Shown here piece by piece: positions 27,727 through 36,275 of a stretch of 64,000 bases of DNA; position 1 is the stretch's first letter; each line of letters opens with the position of its first letter. A program made the translations under genes and the position numbers. A model generated the notes under the pieces. It did no database searches, had not been told where the DNA came from, and was given only the letters and a program-made list of their open reading frames with translations. Origin of the DNA: Streptomyces sp. NBC_00659 (GTDB lineage: Bacteria > Actinomycetota > Actinomycetes > Streptomycetales > Streptomycetaceae); assembly GCF_036226925.1 (NCBI RefSeq), contig NZ_CP109031.1, positions 8,680,001-8,744,000 on the forward strand. Reading direction: 5' to 3'.

Positions 27727-28587
27727 TCACCCCAGTTCGGCGAGGTCCTCGGCGGTCAGTTCGAGTGCTCCGGCGGCGATGTTCTCCTCCAGGTGTGCCA
27801 GGGAGCCGGTGCCGGGGATGAGGAGGATGTTGGGCGACCGGGCCAGCAGCCAGGCCAGGGCCACCTGGGGTGTGGTCGCCCGGTGGCGGGCGGCCACGGC
27901 CTCCAGGTGCTCGGCGGTGACCGGCTGGAAGCCGCCGACCGGGAAGAAGGGGACGTAGGCGACGCCGGCCTCCGCACAGGCATCGACCAGGGGATCGTCA
28001 CCGCGCTGGGACAGGTTGTAGAGGTTCTGGACACAGGAGATCGGCGCGGTCTTGCGGGCCTCGGCGAACTGGTCGGCCGAGATGTTGGAAACGCCCAGAT
28101 GCCGGATCAGGCCCTCGTCCCGCAGCGCCAGCAGCGCTTCCAGCGGCTCGGCCAGGGAAGCCCCGCCGGCTTCGCCGACATCACCCATCCGGAGGTTCAC
28201 CACGTCCATCCGGTCCAGGCCGAGTGAGCTGAGGTTCGCCTCGATACCACGGCGCAGATTGCCGGCGGTCAGGCCCGTCATCCGGTCCGCGGGCAGGGCG
28301 ATGTCGGCGCCCTCCACCAGGGCGCCCACCTTGGTCACGATCACCAGGTCGTCCGGGTAGGGGTGCAGTGCCTCCCGGATCAGCTCGTTCGCCGACACCC
28401 CGTCACGTGCGTAGTAGTACGAGGTGTCGATGTGGTTCACCCCGAGCTCCACGGCACGGCGCAGAATGCCCAGTGAGGTGTCCCGGTCCGGCCGCTCGCC
28501 CCGCGGCCAGCCGGTCAGCTTCATCGCGCCGTAGCCGATGCGCGCGACGCCCAAGTCGCCGCCGAGTTCCCATCGTTCAGTCGTCAC
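27727..28587 (-). CDS. Aldo/keto reductase (catalytic His replaced)
   Basis: This 286-residue NADPH-type (alpha/beta)8 reductase has the Asp-Tyr pair in HIDTSYYY near 49 and the Lys in VIVTKVG near 81. At the usual catalytic His position (normally DLxLIHW) it reads DVVNLRM, so the His is replaced, apparently by Arg. Cofactor-binding parts such as LGVSNIS and PGTGSLAHLEEN look intact. It may still reduce activated carbonyls or have changed preference. GTG at 28587 is chosen after GGGTGGTG. It is divergent from the FMN reductase at 28812. Confidence 0.88.
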   Translation of the reverse strand: MTTERWELGGDLGVARIGYGAMKLTGWPRGERPDRDTSLGILRRAVELGVNHIDTSYYYARDGVSANELIREALHPYPDDLVIVTKVGALVEGADIALPADRMTGLTAGNLRRGIEANLSSLGLDRMDVVNLRMGDVGEAGGASLAEPLEALLALRDEGLIRHLGVSNISADQFAEARKTAPISCVQNLYNLSQRGDDPLVDACAEAGVAYVPFFPVGGFQPVTAEHLEAVAARHRATTPQVALAWLLARSPNILLIPGTGSLAHLEENIAAGALELTAEDLAELG

Positions 28588-28811
28588 GACCACCACCCTA
28601 GGTCCTGTCGTCCGGCCTGCCGCGTACGGCCCGCGTCCGCACGGCGCGCGACACTCCGATGCGCGCCCTGTGCGAGGCGTTCCCGTGAGTCGGTCGAGGA
28701 CAAGCCGGGGCATACACGAGACGCTGCCCCTGAGTACCGTCCGGACCCGACAACCGAGTCGCCTCCGTTTCCCGGCCCGCACCGCCGCGGCCCCGCACCA
28801 AGGAGTCACCC

Positions 28812-29552
28812 GTGACCGAGTCACCTTCGACCTCGGCAGCCGACGACGCGTACCGCTTCGAGGACCTGCGCGCGCTGTTCATCAACTGCACCCTCAAGCC
28901 GGCACCTCAGCTGAGCCACACCGAAGGGCTGGTCGACAAGAGCAGCGCGATCATGGAGGCGCAGGGAGTCACCACCGAGGTCGTACGCGCCGTCGACCAC
29001 GACATCGCCCCGGGCGTCTACCCGGACATGACCGAACACGGATTCGCCACGGACGACTGGCCCGCCATTCAGGAGCGGGTGATGGCCGCCGACATCCTCG
29101 TCCTCGCCGGGCCGATCTGGCTCGGTGACAACAGCTCGGTCACCAAGCAGGTCGTCGAGCGGCTCTACAGTGGTTCGGGAGTGCTCAACTCCGCGGGTCA
29201 GTACGCCTACTACGGGCGTGTCGGCGGCTGTCTGATCACCGGCAACGAGGACGGTGTGAAGCACTGCGCGATGAACCTCCTCTACAGCCTCCAGCACCTC
29301 GGCTACACCATCCCGCCGCAGGCCGACGCCGGCTGGATCGGGCCGGCGGGGCCCGGCCCCTCGTATCTCGACCCGGGTTCGGGCGGTCCCGAGAACGACT
29401 TCACCAATCGCAATACCACCTTCATGACCTGGAACCTGATGCACATGGCGGCCCTGCTGAAGCGGTCCGGCGGCATCCCCGCCCACGGCAACCAGCGTTC
29501 GCGATGGGACGCGGGCTGCCGCCCGGACGCCCCGAATCCCGACTACCGCTGA
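28812..29552 (+). CDS. NAD(P)H-dependent FMN reductase / flavodoxin-fold oxidoreductase
   Basis: This 246-residue protein has a flavodoxin fold: ALFINCTLKPAP near 20 as phosphate loop, ILVLAGPIWLGDNSSVTKQVVERLY near 95 and the GCLITGNEDG loop near 140. Similar enzymes are annotated as flavodoxin-family or NADPH-dependent FMN reductases. GTG at 28812 has AAGGAG six bases upstream. The insertion ending GPGPSYLD is typical of this actinobacterial subgroup. Substrate unknown; quinones or azo compounds are possible. Confidence 0.88.
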   Translation: MTESPSTSAADDAYRFEDLRALFINCTLKPAPQLSHTEGLVDKSSAIMEAQGVTTEVVRAVDHDIAPGVYPDMTEHGFATDDWPAIQERVMAADILVLAGPIWLGDNSSVTKQVVERLYSGSGVLNSAGQYAYYGRVGGCLITGNEDGVKHCAMNLLYSLQHLGYTIPPQADAGWIGPAGPGPSYLDPGSGGPENDFTNRNTTFMTWNLMHMAALLKRSGGIPAHGNQRSRWDAGCRPDAPNPDYR

Positions 29553-29575
29553 GGCAGGGACTGCGGGCGGACGGT

Positions 29576-29618
29576 CCTGTGCCGGACACCGGCGGCGTCG
29601 ACGGTTGTCCGGCACAGG
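29576..29618. terminator. Hairpin between convergent FMN reductase and TetR genes
   Basis: A perfect 13-bp inverted repeat (29576-29588 and 29606-29618) with a 17-base loop lies 24 bases past the reductase stop. Its right arm is within a 22-bp direct repeat listed separately. Confidence 0.65.
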
Positions 29619-29640
29619 GGCGTCGACGGTTGTCCGGCAC
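29594..29640. repeat. 22-bp perfect direct repeat
   Basis: The same 22 bases occur at 29594-29615 and 29619-29640, separated by 3 bases, in a non-coding gap. This is a recent tandem duplication around the terminator's right arm. Confidence 0.8.
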
Positions 29641-29691
29641 GGGAACGGGAAACGCGGGCCGCCGGTGCCGCCGGCCGGCCGGGCGCCGGAC

Positions 29692-30261
29692 TCAGGGCGC
29701 GGGCCAGTTGCGCAGCAGGGCGTCGAGGGCGTCCAGGACGCGCGCCCAGCTTTCCCCCGAGTCAGGGGCGCTGTGGCTGAAGCCTCCACTCGACTCCAGG
29801 CTCACATAGCCGTGGAACACACTGCCCAGCATCCGGACCGCGTGAGTCTCGTCCGGTTCCGTGAGGTCGTAGCCCCGCAGGATCGCCCGCATCATCCGCG
29901 CGTGCTTGACGCCCGCGCTCGCCGCCGCGGTCTCGGGGTCGAGCCTGAGCTGTGCGGCGGCGTAGCGGCCGGGGTGTTCCCTGGCGTAGTCGCGGTAGAC
30001 GTTCGCGAAGGCGGTCAGCGCGTCCCGGCCGGCCCGGCCCGCCAGCGCGGCGGCACCCCTCTCGGCGAGTTCGTCCAGGGCGAGCAGGGCGATGCGGGTC
30101 CTGAGGTCCTGTGAGTTCCTGACGTGCGAGTACAGGCTCGCCACCTTGACGTCGAACCGCCTGGCCAGCGCCGAGACGGTCACCTGATCGAAGCCGACCT
30201 CGTCGGCCAGCTCCGCCCCCGCTTGTGTGAGGCGTTCGGTGTTCAGTCCCGCGCGGCCCAT
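29692..30261 (-). CDS. TetR-family regulator (WHG-domain type)
   Basis: This 189-residue protein has an N-terminal HTH (about 8-52; VTVSALARRFDVKVASLYSHVRNSQDL) and a C-terminal ligand domain with MLGSVFHGYVSLES near 150, typical of the TetR_C group with a W/F-H-G motif. It is divergent from the FBP gene and separated from it by 71 bases that contain a near-perfect palindrome, so it likely represses itself and that gene. Confidence 0.92.
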   Translation of the reverse strand: MGRAGLNTERLTQAGAELADEVGFDQVTVSALARRFDVKVASLYSHVRNSQDLRTRIALLALDELAERGAAALAGRAGRDALTAFANVYRDYAREHPGRYAAAQLRLDPETAAASAGVKHARMMRAILRGYDLTEPDETHAVRMLGSVFHGYVSLESSGGFSHSAPDSGESWARVLDALDALLRNWPAP

Positions 30262-30294
30262 GTCCTTCCTCTCCCTCGGCGTAACCGATTATGC

Positions 30295-30319
30295 ATTTGC
30301 CTAAAGCTTATAGGCAAAT
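30295..30319. promoter_or_regulatory. 25-bp palindromic operator between TetR and FBP genes
   Basis: ATTTGCCTA (30295-30303) and TAGGCAAAT (30311-30319) are perfect inverted halves with a 7-base centre AAGCTTA. The AT-rich site stands out in this G/C-rich DNA and ends 14 bases before the FBP start, so bound repressor would block it. Confidence 0.75.
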
Positions 30320-30332
30320 TACCGTGAGTTGT

Positions 30333-30824
30333 ATGAAGCCGTTGACCGAGCAAGAGATCCGTACCGCGTTCGTGAACTGCACCAAGGGTGAGGCGAAGCG
30401 CCTCTCCGTCCCGCGCGATCTGGCGGAACGGCCCTGGGACGACCTGGACTACCTCGGCTGGCGGGACCCCCAGGCGCCCGACCGCACCTACGTCGTGGCC
30501 GAGTCGGGTGGCGGTCTGAAGGGCCTCGTGCTGCGCTGCCCCAGCGCGACGGTGGGGCAGTTGCGGCGCAGCATGTGCTCGATGTGTGTGACCACCCACA
30601 CCGGAGGCGTCTCCCTGATGGTCGCGCCCAAGGCGGGCAAGGCCGGGCAGCAGGGCAACTCGGTCGGTGCCTACATCTGCAGCGACCTCGCCTGTTCGCT
30701 GTATGTGCGGGGCAAGCGGGACGCGGGCGCCGGAGGGCGGATGCACGAGTCGCTGACGCTGGAGGAGAAGATCCAGCGGACCGTGGCGAACCTCGCGGCG
30801 TTCATCGCCAAGGTGACGGCCTGA
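30333..30824 (+). CDS. FBP-domain (FusB-like elongation factor G-binding) protein
   Basis: This 163-residue protein has the C-terminal treble-clef zinc finger named FBP after FusB/FusC proteins: CSMC near 84, a conserved VAPKAGKAGQQGNSVGAYIC centre and CSDLAC near 119. In staphylococci FusB binds EF-G and rescues ribosomes from fusidic acid; actinobacterial relatives are uncharacterised. The N-terminal part (KPLTEQEIRTAFVNCTKGEAKRL) is helical. ATG 30333 follows the TetR operator, suggesting induction by a ligand. Confidence 0.85.
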   Translation: MKPLTEQEIRTAFVNCTKGEAKRLSVPRDLAERPWDDLDYLGWRDPQAPDRTYVVAESGGGLKGLVLRCPSATVGQLRRSMCSMCVTTHTGGVSLMVAPKAGKAGQQGNSVGAYICSDLACSLYVRGKRDAGAGGRMHESLTLEEKIQRTVANLAAFIAKVTA

Positions 30825-30844
30825 CCGTGCGTCGGACGGCGGCG

Positions 30845-30868
30845 GGCCGCGGCGCGAACGCCGCGGCC
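30845..30868. terminator. GC hairpin after the FBP gene
   Basis: A perfect 10-bp stem (30845-30854 and 30859-30868) with a CGAA loop lies 20 bases after the stop. The remaining sequence to 31080 shows no gene. Confidence 0.65.
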
Positions 30869-31080
30869 GCGGCACCGGACTTCACCGGCTCCCGCGGGAC
30901 CTCGTCAGGTCCTCGCGGCGGCGGGGACCGCCTTCGGGAGAGGGCGCATCAAGGGGGTGTGGTGCGTGGTCGCACGGGACACACGCCGAGGGTCCTCGCG
31001 AGCGCTTGACCGTTCGCCCACAGGGCCCGGGAGGCCGCGTGGACGCACAAGTCCCGCACGGCGAACCGGGGGCGATCCGT

Positions 31081-31740
31081 TCAGGCGCCGTCCGTCTTCG
31101 CCTCTGCCTCGACCTTCGCCTCCGCCTTCGCCGGCTGTTCCGTGCCGGGCGACGGCTCTTCGGCGTCGACGGCCGTGTAGAACACGGAAGTGCCCTGCTT
31201 GGCGCGGTGGGCATGGCTCTTGGCCACGAGGTTCTCGAGGGTGGTCCGGACGACATTGGTCTGGATGCGACGCTCGGGGTGGGTCTGGCCCAGTGCCGTG
31301 GAGACCTCGGCGGCGGAGCGCGGTTCCCGCTGCTCCGTGAGATAGCGGCGGATGAGTTCGATGAGGGTGGGCTGTGCCGAGGCGGCCTCGGCCGCGGGCT
31401 TCCCGGCCGCGGACGTCCGCGGCGTCGTGGCCTTCGCGCTGTCGGCCTTCCTGGTCCGTGCGCGCTTGCCCTCGGCGGACTTGCCGGGAGTCTTCTGACG
31501 GGGCACCGAGGTCGCCGCCGTCGGCTCGGGGCCGGTCTCGACGGGCGCGGTGGTGGCCCCCAGCGCCTGATGCAGGTTGGTCAGGACCGCGTGGTCGTGG
31601 CGCAGAGCGTTCAACTGCTCCTGAAGCGCCTCCATTTCCCCACCGATGCGCTCCTGTTCCTTGGCGTTGCGCTCCAGGTCGGCGACCACCTGGGCCGTGT
31701 ACTGCGATGTCAGTTCGGTGGGAGTCTTGGTGTCGGGCAC
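31081..31740 (-). CDS. Coiled-coil / winged-helix putative regulatory protein
   Basis: This 219-residue protein begins with a coiled coil (about 10-60, VADLERNAKEQERIGGEMEALQ), then a Lys/Ala/Thr-rich linker, then a winged-helix-like domain (about 125-185; TLIELIRRYLTEQREPRSAAEVSTAL and VVRTTLENLVAKSHAHRA) and an acidic/Lys tail. This pattern is seen in small Streptomyces regulatory proteins. GTG at 31740 has GAGAGG eight bases upstream. The open frame continues far upstream but without coding character. Likely DNA-binding; target unknown. Confidence 0.7.
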   Translation of the reverse strand: MPDTKTPTELTSQYTAQVVADLERNAKEQERIGGEMEALQEQLNALRHDHAVLTNLHQALGATTAPVETGPEPTAATSVPRQKTPGKSAEGKRARTRKADSAKATTPRTSAAGKPAAEAASAQPTLIELIRRYLTEQREPRSAAEVSTALGQTHPERRIQTNVVRTTLENLVAKSHAHRAKQGTSVFYTAVDAEEPSPGTEQPAKAEAKVEAEAKTDGA

Positions 31741-32143
31741 GATGGGACCTCTCTTCGATGCGCGGTCGCACATGAACACACCGGGAAGGTGCCGTGGGGC
31801 AGGGCGTGTTGGTGTCGACCGGGCTGCATGGCTGGGCGACCGCACGTGGTGCGTATGCCCCGGCTTACAGATAGTACGGACAGTGTTGGCCCGTTGTTCC
31901 TTTCGCGTGCGGGTTCGCCCCAAAGGGGAGTTCGGGTCGTTCCGCGGGACCGACTCCCTCCGCGCCGTCCGGGCCCGGTTCCGGGCACATGAGTGCCCTG
32001 CCCGAACTCCTCGGCTGGGCAGGCGTGGAGGGCCGCCGCGATGTGCCGAAGCGATCGGTGACGGTGCTGACTGTACGCATGTCCCGTGGGTACACGACCC
32101 GTACGGGAGACACGGACGACACCGGCGGAAGCGAGGTCGCGTC
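31741..32143. other. Divergent intergenic region
   Basis: The 403 bases between two divergent regulatory genes hold no convincing gene. An AT-richer stretch near 31860-31900 (with ACAGATAGTACGGACAG) may contain the promoter of the minus-strand gene, and GGGTAC near 32090 may be part of a stress-sigma promoter for the ATPase gene. Neither is clear enough to call. Confidence 0.4.
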
Positions 32144-32563
32144 ATGGCGGTCAAGGCGATGGGCTGGGCGCACTCGTTCCCGGTCTCCGGAGGGGTGAGC
32201 GCCGGGCGACGCTGGACCCGTGGGCACCTGGAGTCCCTGGCGTGGACGGCGGAGGAGCCCGAGACGGTGGACGCCGTCGTGCTGACGGTCTCCGAGCTGC
32301 TCACCAACGCCCACATCCACGCCCGGAGCGACGCCCACCTCGTTCTCACCTGGGACGGCGACTGCCTGCACGTGAGTGTCCACGACGAGGACTCCACACC
32401 GCCGCTCCAGCGTGACCCGGAGCCGGGAGCGCTGTCCGGCCGCGGGGTGGGCATCGTGCGGATGCTCGCCGACGGGTGGGAGATGAAATGCCAGCGGCAC
32501 GGGAAGACGGTCACGGCGTGTTTCCGTCCGTCAGGCGCCCGGCAGCGCGGTGACGGCGGCTGA
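32144..32563 (+). CDS. RsbW-like ATP-binding protein
   Basis: This 139-residue protein is another stand-alone GHKL ATPase domain: N box SELLTNAHIHA near 49, D box VHDEDSTPP near 80 and G box SGRGVGIVRML near 100. It belongs to the anti-sigma/partner-switch kinases expanded in Streptomyces. ATG at 32144 follows GAGG with eight bases spacing. It resembles the ATPase at 3066 only in the motifs. No antagonist gene is adjacent. Confidence 0.85.
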   Translation: MAVKAMGWAHSFPVSGGVSAGRRWTRGHLESLAWTAEEPETVDAVVLTVSELLTNAHIHARSDAHLVLTWDGDCLHVSVHDEDSTPPLQRDPEPGALSGRGVGIVRMLADGWEMKCQRHGKTVTACFRPSGARQRGDGG

Positions 32564-32676
32564 GGCCTGCTTCCTCCCCGCCGGCGCCCCGAACTGCGTA
32601 CGGCGAGTCCGCCGGAGTCCGCCCGGACGGCCCCGCCCGCCGGGCGTGGCCCCGGCCCGCCGCCTATCGTGAACGG

Positions 32677-33198
32677 GTGAGTGGCTCCAGCGTTCCGCCC
32701 GAGCGCGGGGATGGCGCACACCGGCCGGAACATCAGCGGACCGACTACGCGGGTGCCATCTACGGCTCCATCCTGGCCGCCTCCGTGGTGGCCACGGCCG
32801 GAACGACGGGGGAGTACCCGCGGCTCGAGGCCGTCGTGCTGCTGGTGGTCACCGGCCTGGTGTTCTGGGCGACCCATGTCTACGTGCAGATCGTCGGGGA
32901 ACGCATCGTCGGCCAGCGCTGGTCGCTGCGCCAGATCCGCCGGATCGGCACGCACGAGTGGTCCATCGTCGAGGCGGCCACCCTTCCCGCCGCCGCCGTG
33001 GCCCTCAGCGCCGTCTTCGGGACGAGCGTGGGCACGGGCCTGTGGATCGCCCTGGGCATCGCCGTGGCCCAGCAGATCATGTGGGCGTGCCTCGGAGCAG
33101 TCCGCGCCGGCGCCTCCCGCGGGCTGGTCGTCGCCGAGGGCTTCGTCAACCTGGCCCTCGGCCTGATCATCGTCGCCGCCAAGGTCGTCCTGCACTGA
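32677..33198 (+). CDS. Hypothetical membrane protein (about four spans)
   Basis: This 173-residue protein has a polar start (1-24), then hydrophobic segments near 26-44, 50-72, 95-125 and 145-172. Two Gly/Ala-rich segments and a conserved Arg/Trp-rich cytosolic loop (GERIVGQRWSLRQIRRIGTHEWSIVEAA in parts) are visible. I do not recognise the family, though similar small membrane proteins are common in Streptomyces. GTG-type start at 32677. It is 115 bases upstream of the GH15 gene, but repeats in that gap suggest separate promoters. Confidence 0.65.
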   Translation: MSGSSVPPERGDGAHRPEHQRTDYAGAIYGSILAASVVATAGTTGEYPRLEAVVLLVVTGLVFWATHVYVQIVGERIVGQRWSLRQIRRIGTHEWSIVEAATLPAAAVALSAVFGTSVGTGLWIALGIAVAQQIMWACLGAVRAGASRGLVVAEGFVNLALGLIIVAAKVVLH

Positions 33199-33206
33199 GC
33201 ACGCGC

Positions 33207-33269
33207 GAACACCCAGGAACGATCATGAACACTCATGAACACCCCCGAACGCGGACGACTCGTTAGCCT
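33207..33269 (+). promoter_or_regulatory. Five GAAC boxes at exact 10-bp spacing before the GH15 gene
   Basis: GAAC occurs at 33207, 33217, 33227, 33237 and 33247; the two middle units contain perfect TCATGAACAC decamers (33223-33232, 33233-33242). A TAGCCT at 33264-33269 could be the -10. All boxes face the same side of the helix and end where a -35 would be, which suggests an activator or co-operative regulator. The GH15 start is at 33314. Confidence 0.55.
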
Positions 33270-33313
33270 GGAGCGGAGGGGGAGGCTCGGGTGACGGCCC
33301 AGAGGAGGCCGGT

Positions 33314-35206
33314 ATGGCCAGCACGGCGGACATGAACTCCGGGGTCGGAGCCGACGGCGGGACCCATGGCGCGCCCGGTGGCCCGTACGGCACGGGCACC
33401 CCCCGCTACCTGCCGATCGCCGACCACGGCCTGATCGGCGACCTGCGCAGCGCTGCGCTGGTCGGCACCGACGGCACCATCGACTGGTACTGCTGCGCGC
33501 GCTTCGACGCGCCCAGCGTCTTCGCCTCGATCCTGGACGCCGACCGGGGCGGCCGCTTCGAACTCGCCGCGGACGTTCCGGCACGGACGAAGCAGTTCTA
33601 CTTCCCCGACACGAATGTGCTGATCACCCGGTTCTTCGCGGACGACGGGGTCGGGGAGATCCAGGACTTCATGCCGGTCGTCGACGACTCGCGCGAGGCC
33701 GGCCGCCACCGCCTGATCCGCCGTGTGGTGTGTGTCCGCGGCACCCTGCCCTTTCGCGCGCGCGTCGCCCCCCGCTTCGCCTACGGGACGGTCCCGCACA
33801 CCGTGCACGTCGAATCCGGCCAGGCCGTCTTCACCACACCCGCGCTCAAGCTGGCCCTGACGTCCACGGTGCCGCTCGAGGCCGCGGGGCAGGACGTGTG
33901 GTCGCTGTTCAAGCTGCACGAGGGTGAGTCCGCGGTCTTCGCCCTCGACCGGATCACCGACGAGGTGGCTCCGCGCTTCTGCGCCGTGACGGAGGCCGAA
34001 CGGGACTTCAAGGCCACCGTGCGCTACTGGCGGCACTGGCTGTCGCAGTCGCGCTACCGGGGCAGGTGGCGGGAGATGGTGCACCGTTCCGCCCTCACAC
34101 TGAAACTGCTCACGTACGCCCCCACCGGCGCCATCATCGCCGCGCCGACCACCAGCCTGCCCGAGCGGATCGGCGGTGAGCGCAACTGGGACTACCGCTA
34201 CGTGTGGATCCGCGACGCCGCGTTCTGTGTGTACGCGCTGCTGCGCCTGGGCTTCACCGACGAGGCCGAGGCCTTCATGGGTTTCCTGTCCGAGCACGTC
34301 CAGGGCGGCGTACCGGAGAACGTCGGCCCCGACGGCCCGCTACAGATCATGTACGGCATCGACGGGCGCCGTGACCTGCCCGAACGCGAGCTGACCCACC
34401 TCGAGGGCTATCGCGGATCCGCGCCCGTACGCGTCGGCAACGGCGCCGTCGGCCAGCTCCAGCTCGACATCTACGGCGCCCTCGTCGACTGCCTCTACCT
34501 CTACGACAAGTGGGGGCAGCCCCTCTCCAGCGCGCACTGGGACAACATCCGCGGACTGGTCGACTGGGTGTGCGCGAACTGGGACCAGCCCGACGAGGGA
34601 GTGTGGGAGACCCGCGGAGGCCGTAAGCCCTTCCTCTACTCCCGCGTCATGTGCTGGGTGGCCATCGAACGTGCCATGCGGCTGGCCCGGCACCGTGGCC
34701 TGCCCGCCGACGTGCTGCGCTGGGGCGACGCCCGCGACACGATCTACCAGCGGATCATGAGCAAGGGCTGGTCCACCCGACGCAACGCCTTCACCCAGTG
34801 CGAGAACAGCGACATCCTCGACGCGTCGCTGCTGATGATGCCGCTCGGGAAGTTCATCTCCCCCACCGACCCCAAATGGCTCGCCACCCTCGACGCCCTG
34901 GGCGAGGACCTGGTCTCCGACTCCCTGGTCTACCGCTACGACCCGCAGACGAGCCCCGACGGTCTCCAGGGCGAGGAAGGCACCTTCTCGATCTGCTCGT
35001 TCTGGTACGTGGAGGCACTCACCAGAGCGGGCCGTCTCGACGAGGCCCGGCTCGCCTTCGAGAAGATGCTCACCTACGCCAACCACCTCGGCCTCTACGC
35101 GGAGGAGATCGGCCATACCGGCGAACAGTGCGGCAACTTCCCCCAGGCCTTCACCCACCTCGCCCTCATCAGCGCGGCCTTCAACCTCGACCGCAGGCTC
35201 GGCTGA
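33314..35206 (+). CDS. Glycoside hydrolase family 15 protein (trehalase/glucoamylase-like)
   Basis: This 630-residue cytosolic protein has a beta-rich N-terminal domain (about 30-235) and an (alpha/alpha)6 barrel (about 255-630). Signature segments are GGERNWDYRYVWIRDAAF near 289, the WGDARD region near 470 and a late HLGLYAEEI with the catalytic-base-type Glu. Actinobacterial members of this size act on trehalose or short alpha-glucans (for example mycobacterial GH15 trehalase); the exact substrate is not decided here. ATG follows AGAGGAGG. Its promoter carries the five-fold GAAC array. Confidence 0.9.
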   Translation: MASTADMNSGVGADGGTHGAPGGPYGTGTPRYLPIADHGLIGDLRSAALVGTDGTIDWYCCARFDAPSVFASILDADRGGRFELAADVPARTKQFYFPDTNVLITRFFADDGVGEIQDFMPVVDDSREAGRHRLIRRVVCVRGTLPFRARVAPRFAYGTVPHTVHVESGQAVFTTPALKLALTSTVPLEAAGQDVWSLFKLHEGESAVFALDRITDEVAPRFCAVTEAERDFKATVRYWRHWLSQSRYRGRWREMVHRSALTLKLLTYAPTGAIIAAPTTSLPERIGGERNWDYRYVWIRDAAFCVYALLRLGFTDEAEAFMGFLSEHVQGGVPENVGPDGPLQIMYGIDGRRDLPERELTHLEGYRGSAPVRVGNGAVGQLQLDIYGALVDCLYLYDKWGQPLSSAHWDNIRGLVDWVCANWDQPDEGVWETRGGRKPFLYSRVMCWVAIERAMRLARHRGLPADVLRWGDARDTIYQRIMSKGWSTRRNAFTQCENSDILDASLLMMPLGKFISPTDPKWLATLDALGEDLVSDSLVYRYDPQTSPDGLQGEEGTFSICSFWYVEALTRAGRLDEARLAFEKMLTYANHLGLYAEEIGHTGEQCGNFPQAFTHLALISAAFNLDRRLG

Positions 35207-35256
35207 CCCGCGCGGGAGGGGCGTGGGAAGCGGGGCCCCGTGCGGGGGCGGTGCGC

Positions 35257-36078
35257 TCAGGGCGCGGTGAAGAGGCCGGGGAAGCGGGGCGCGAGCCAGG
35301 GCTTGCGGCCACGGACGAGGATGCGGCCGCGGAGGATGGGGCTCACCTGCCCCTGGCGGCCGAGTGCCATCAGGAGGAAGGTGACCGGCTCGATGGAGAT
35401 GGTGCAGTCCGGTCCCGCCGGTGGCCGCTCGTCGACGGTCACCGCACCGTCGGCCAGTGTCACGCCGAACGCGCCGCCGCCCCACAGGCGTATGGCGTAG
35501 CGGGCGTTCATGCCGGCAGTGTTGCGCGGTTCGGCCACCCGCGGCATCGCCGTGAGCAGGAACGGCAGGGTCAGCTCCACCCGGGCCCGGTCGAGCATGT
35601 GCGGCCGCCCCAGCGCGCGGGCGAGGTCGTAGCCGTGGCCGAGCATGTGCGTGAGCAGGTACGCCCCGAGCTCCGCCGGACTCATCGGGCCCAGCGGAGT
35701 GACCACGGGTCCCTCCAGGACGCCTTCGCCCAGTGACGCGGCACAGGCGTCGGCGTGTTCGACGATCATCGCGGCGAGGGGTTCGGCCCGCCGCTCCCCG
35801 AACTCCGCCAGCGACCGTTCGTTGGCCCCGGCGAGGCTCTGCGGGGTGCCGTCCCCGTAGGGGCGCGCGTGTCCCGCCGCGAGCTGGGCCATCAGCTCGT
35901 TGGCCAGCGCCAGATGTGCGGCCGCCTCGCCGACACTCCACGTGGCCCCGGGGATGCGGCGTTCCATGTCGGCGTCGGCCCGCAGCAGCGCGGCGATGTC
36001 CTCGGCGGTCTCGTGCAGCGCCGCACCCAGTCCCTCGGGCAGCTGCCTCCGCACGTCCTGCCCAGCCACTGGGTCCAC
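35257..36078 (-). CDS. Maleylpyruvate isomerase family (mycothiol-dependent, DinB-like) enzyme
   Basis: This 273-residue protein has an N-terminal four-helix DinB/MDMPI bundle (TWSVGEAAAHLALANEL near 47, LTHMLGHGYDLARALG near 141 with candidate metal His) and a C-terminal SCP2-like lobe (about 185-273). Family members use mycothiol, the actinobacterial thiol, in isomerisation or conjugation. GTG at 36078 has AGGAG upstream at somewhat long spacing; GTG at 36069 is possible. Substrate unknown. Confidence 0.85.
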   Translation of the reverse strand: MDPVAGQDVRRQLPEGLGAALHETAEDIAALLRADADMERRIPGATWSVGEAAAHLALANELMAQLAAGHARPYGDGTPQSLAGANERSLAEFGERRAEPLAAMIVEHADACAASLGEGVLEGPVVTPLGPMSPAELGAYLLTHMLGHGYDLARALGRPHMLDRARVELTLPFLLTAMPRVAEPRNTAGMNARYAIRLWGGGAFGVTLADGAVTVDERPPAGPDCTISIEPVTFLLMALGRQGQVSPILRGRILVRGRKPWLAPRFPGLFTAP

Positions 36079-36275
36079 GTCGTTCGCCTCTCCTGCCGGC
36101 CCCTCCTCACCCGGGCTGCGGGCAGACCATGATGAGGCGAGGCGCCATTTGCCCACCGGACGTACAGAAGACCAGGCATCGGCGGCAGCGACAAGACCCT
36201 GAACAGGGAGAACGCTCTTCTGAGGCGGGCCCGCGGCGGAAAAACGGCCATTTGTGCTGTCGTCGTCGTGCGGTG

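Noticed and set aside
31741..33195. Extension of the coiled-coil regulator by about 480 codons upstream
   Set aside because: The extension runs through the divergent ATPase and membrane-protein genes and lacks domain features; GTG 31740 has a good ribosome site.
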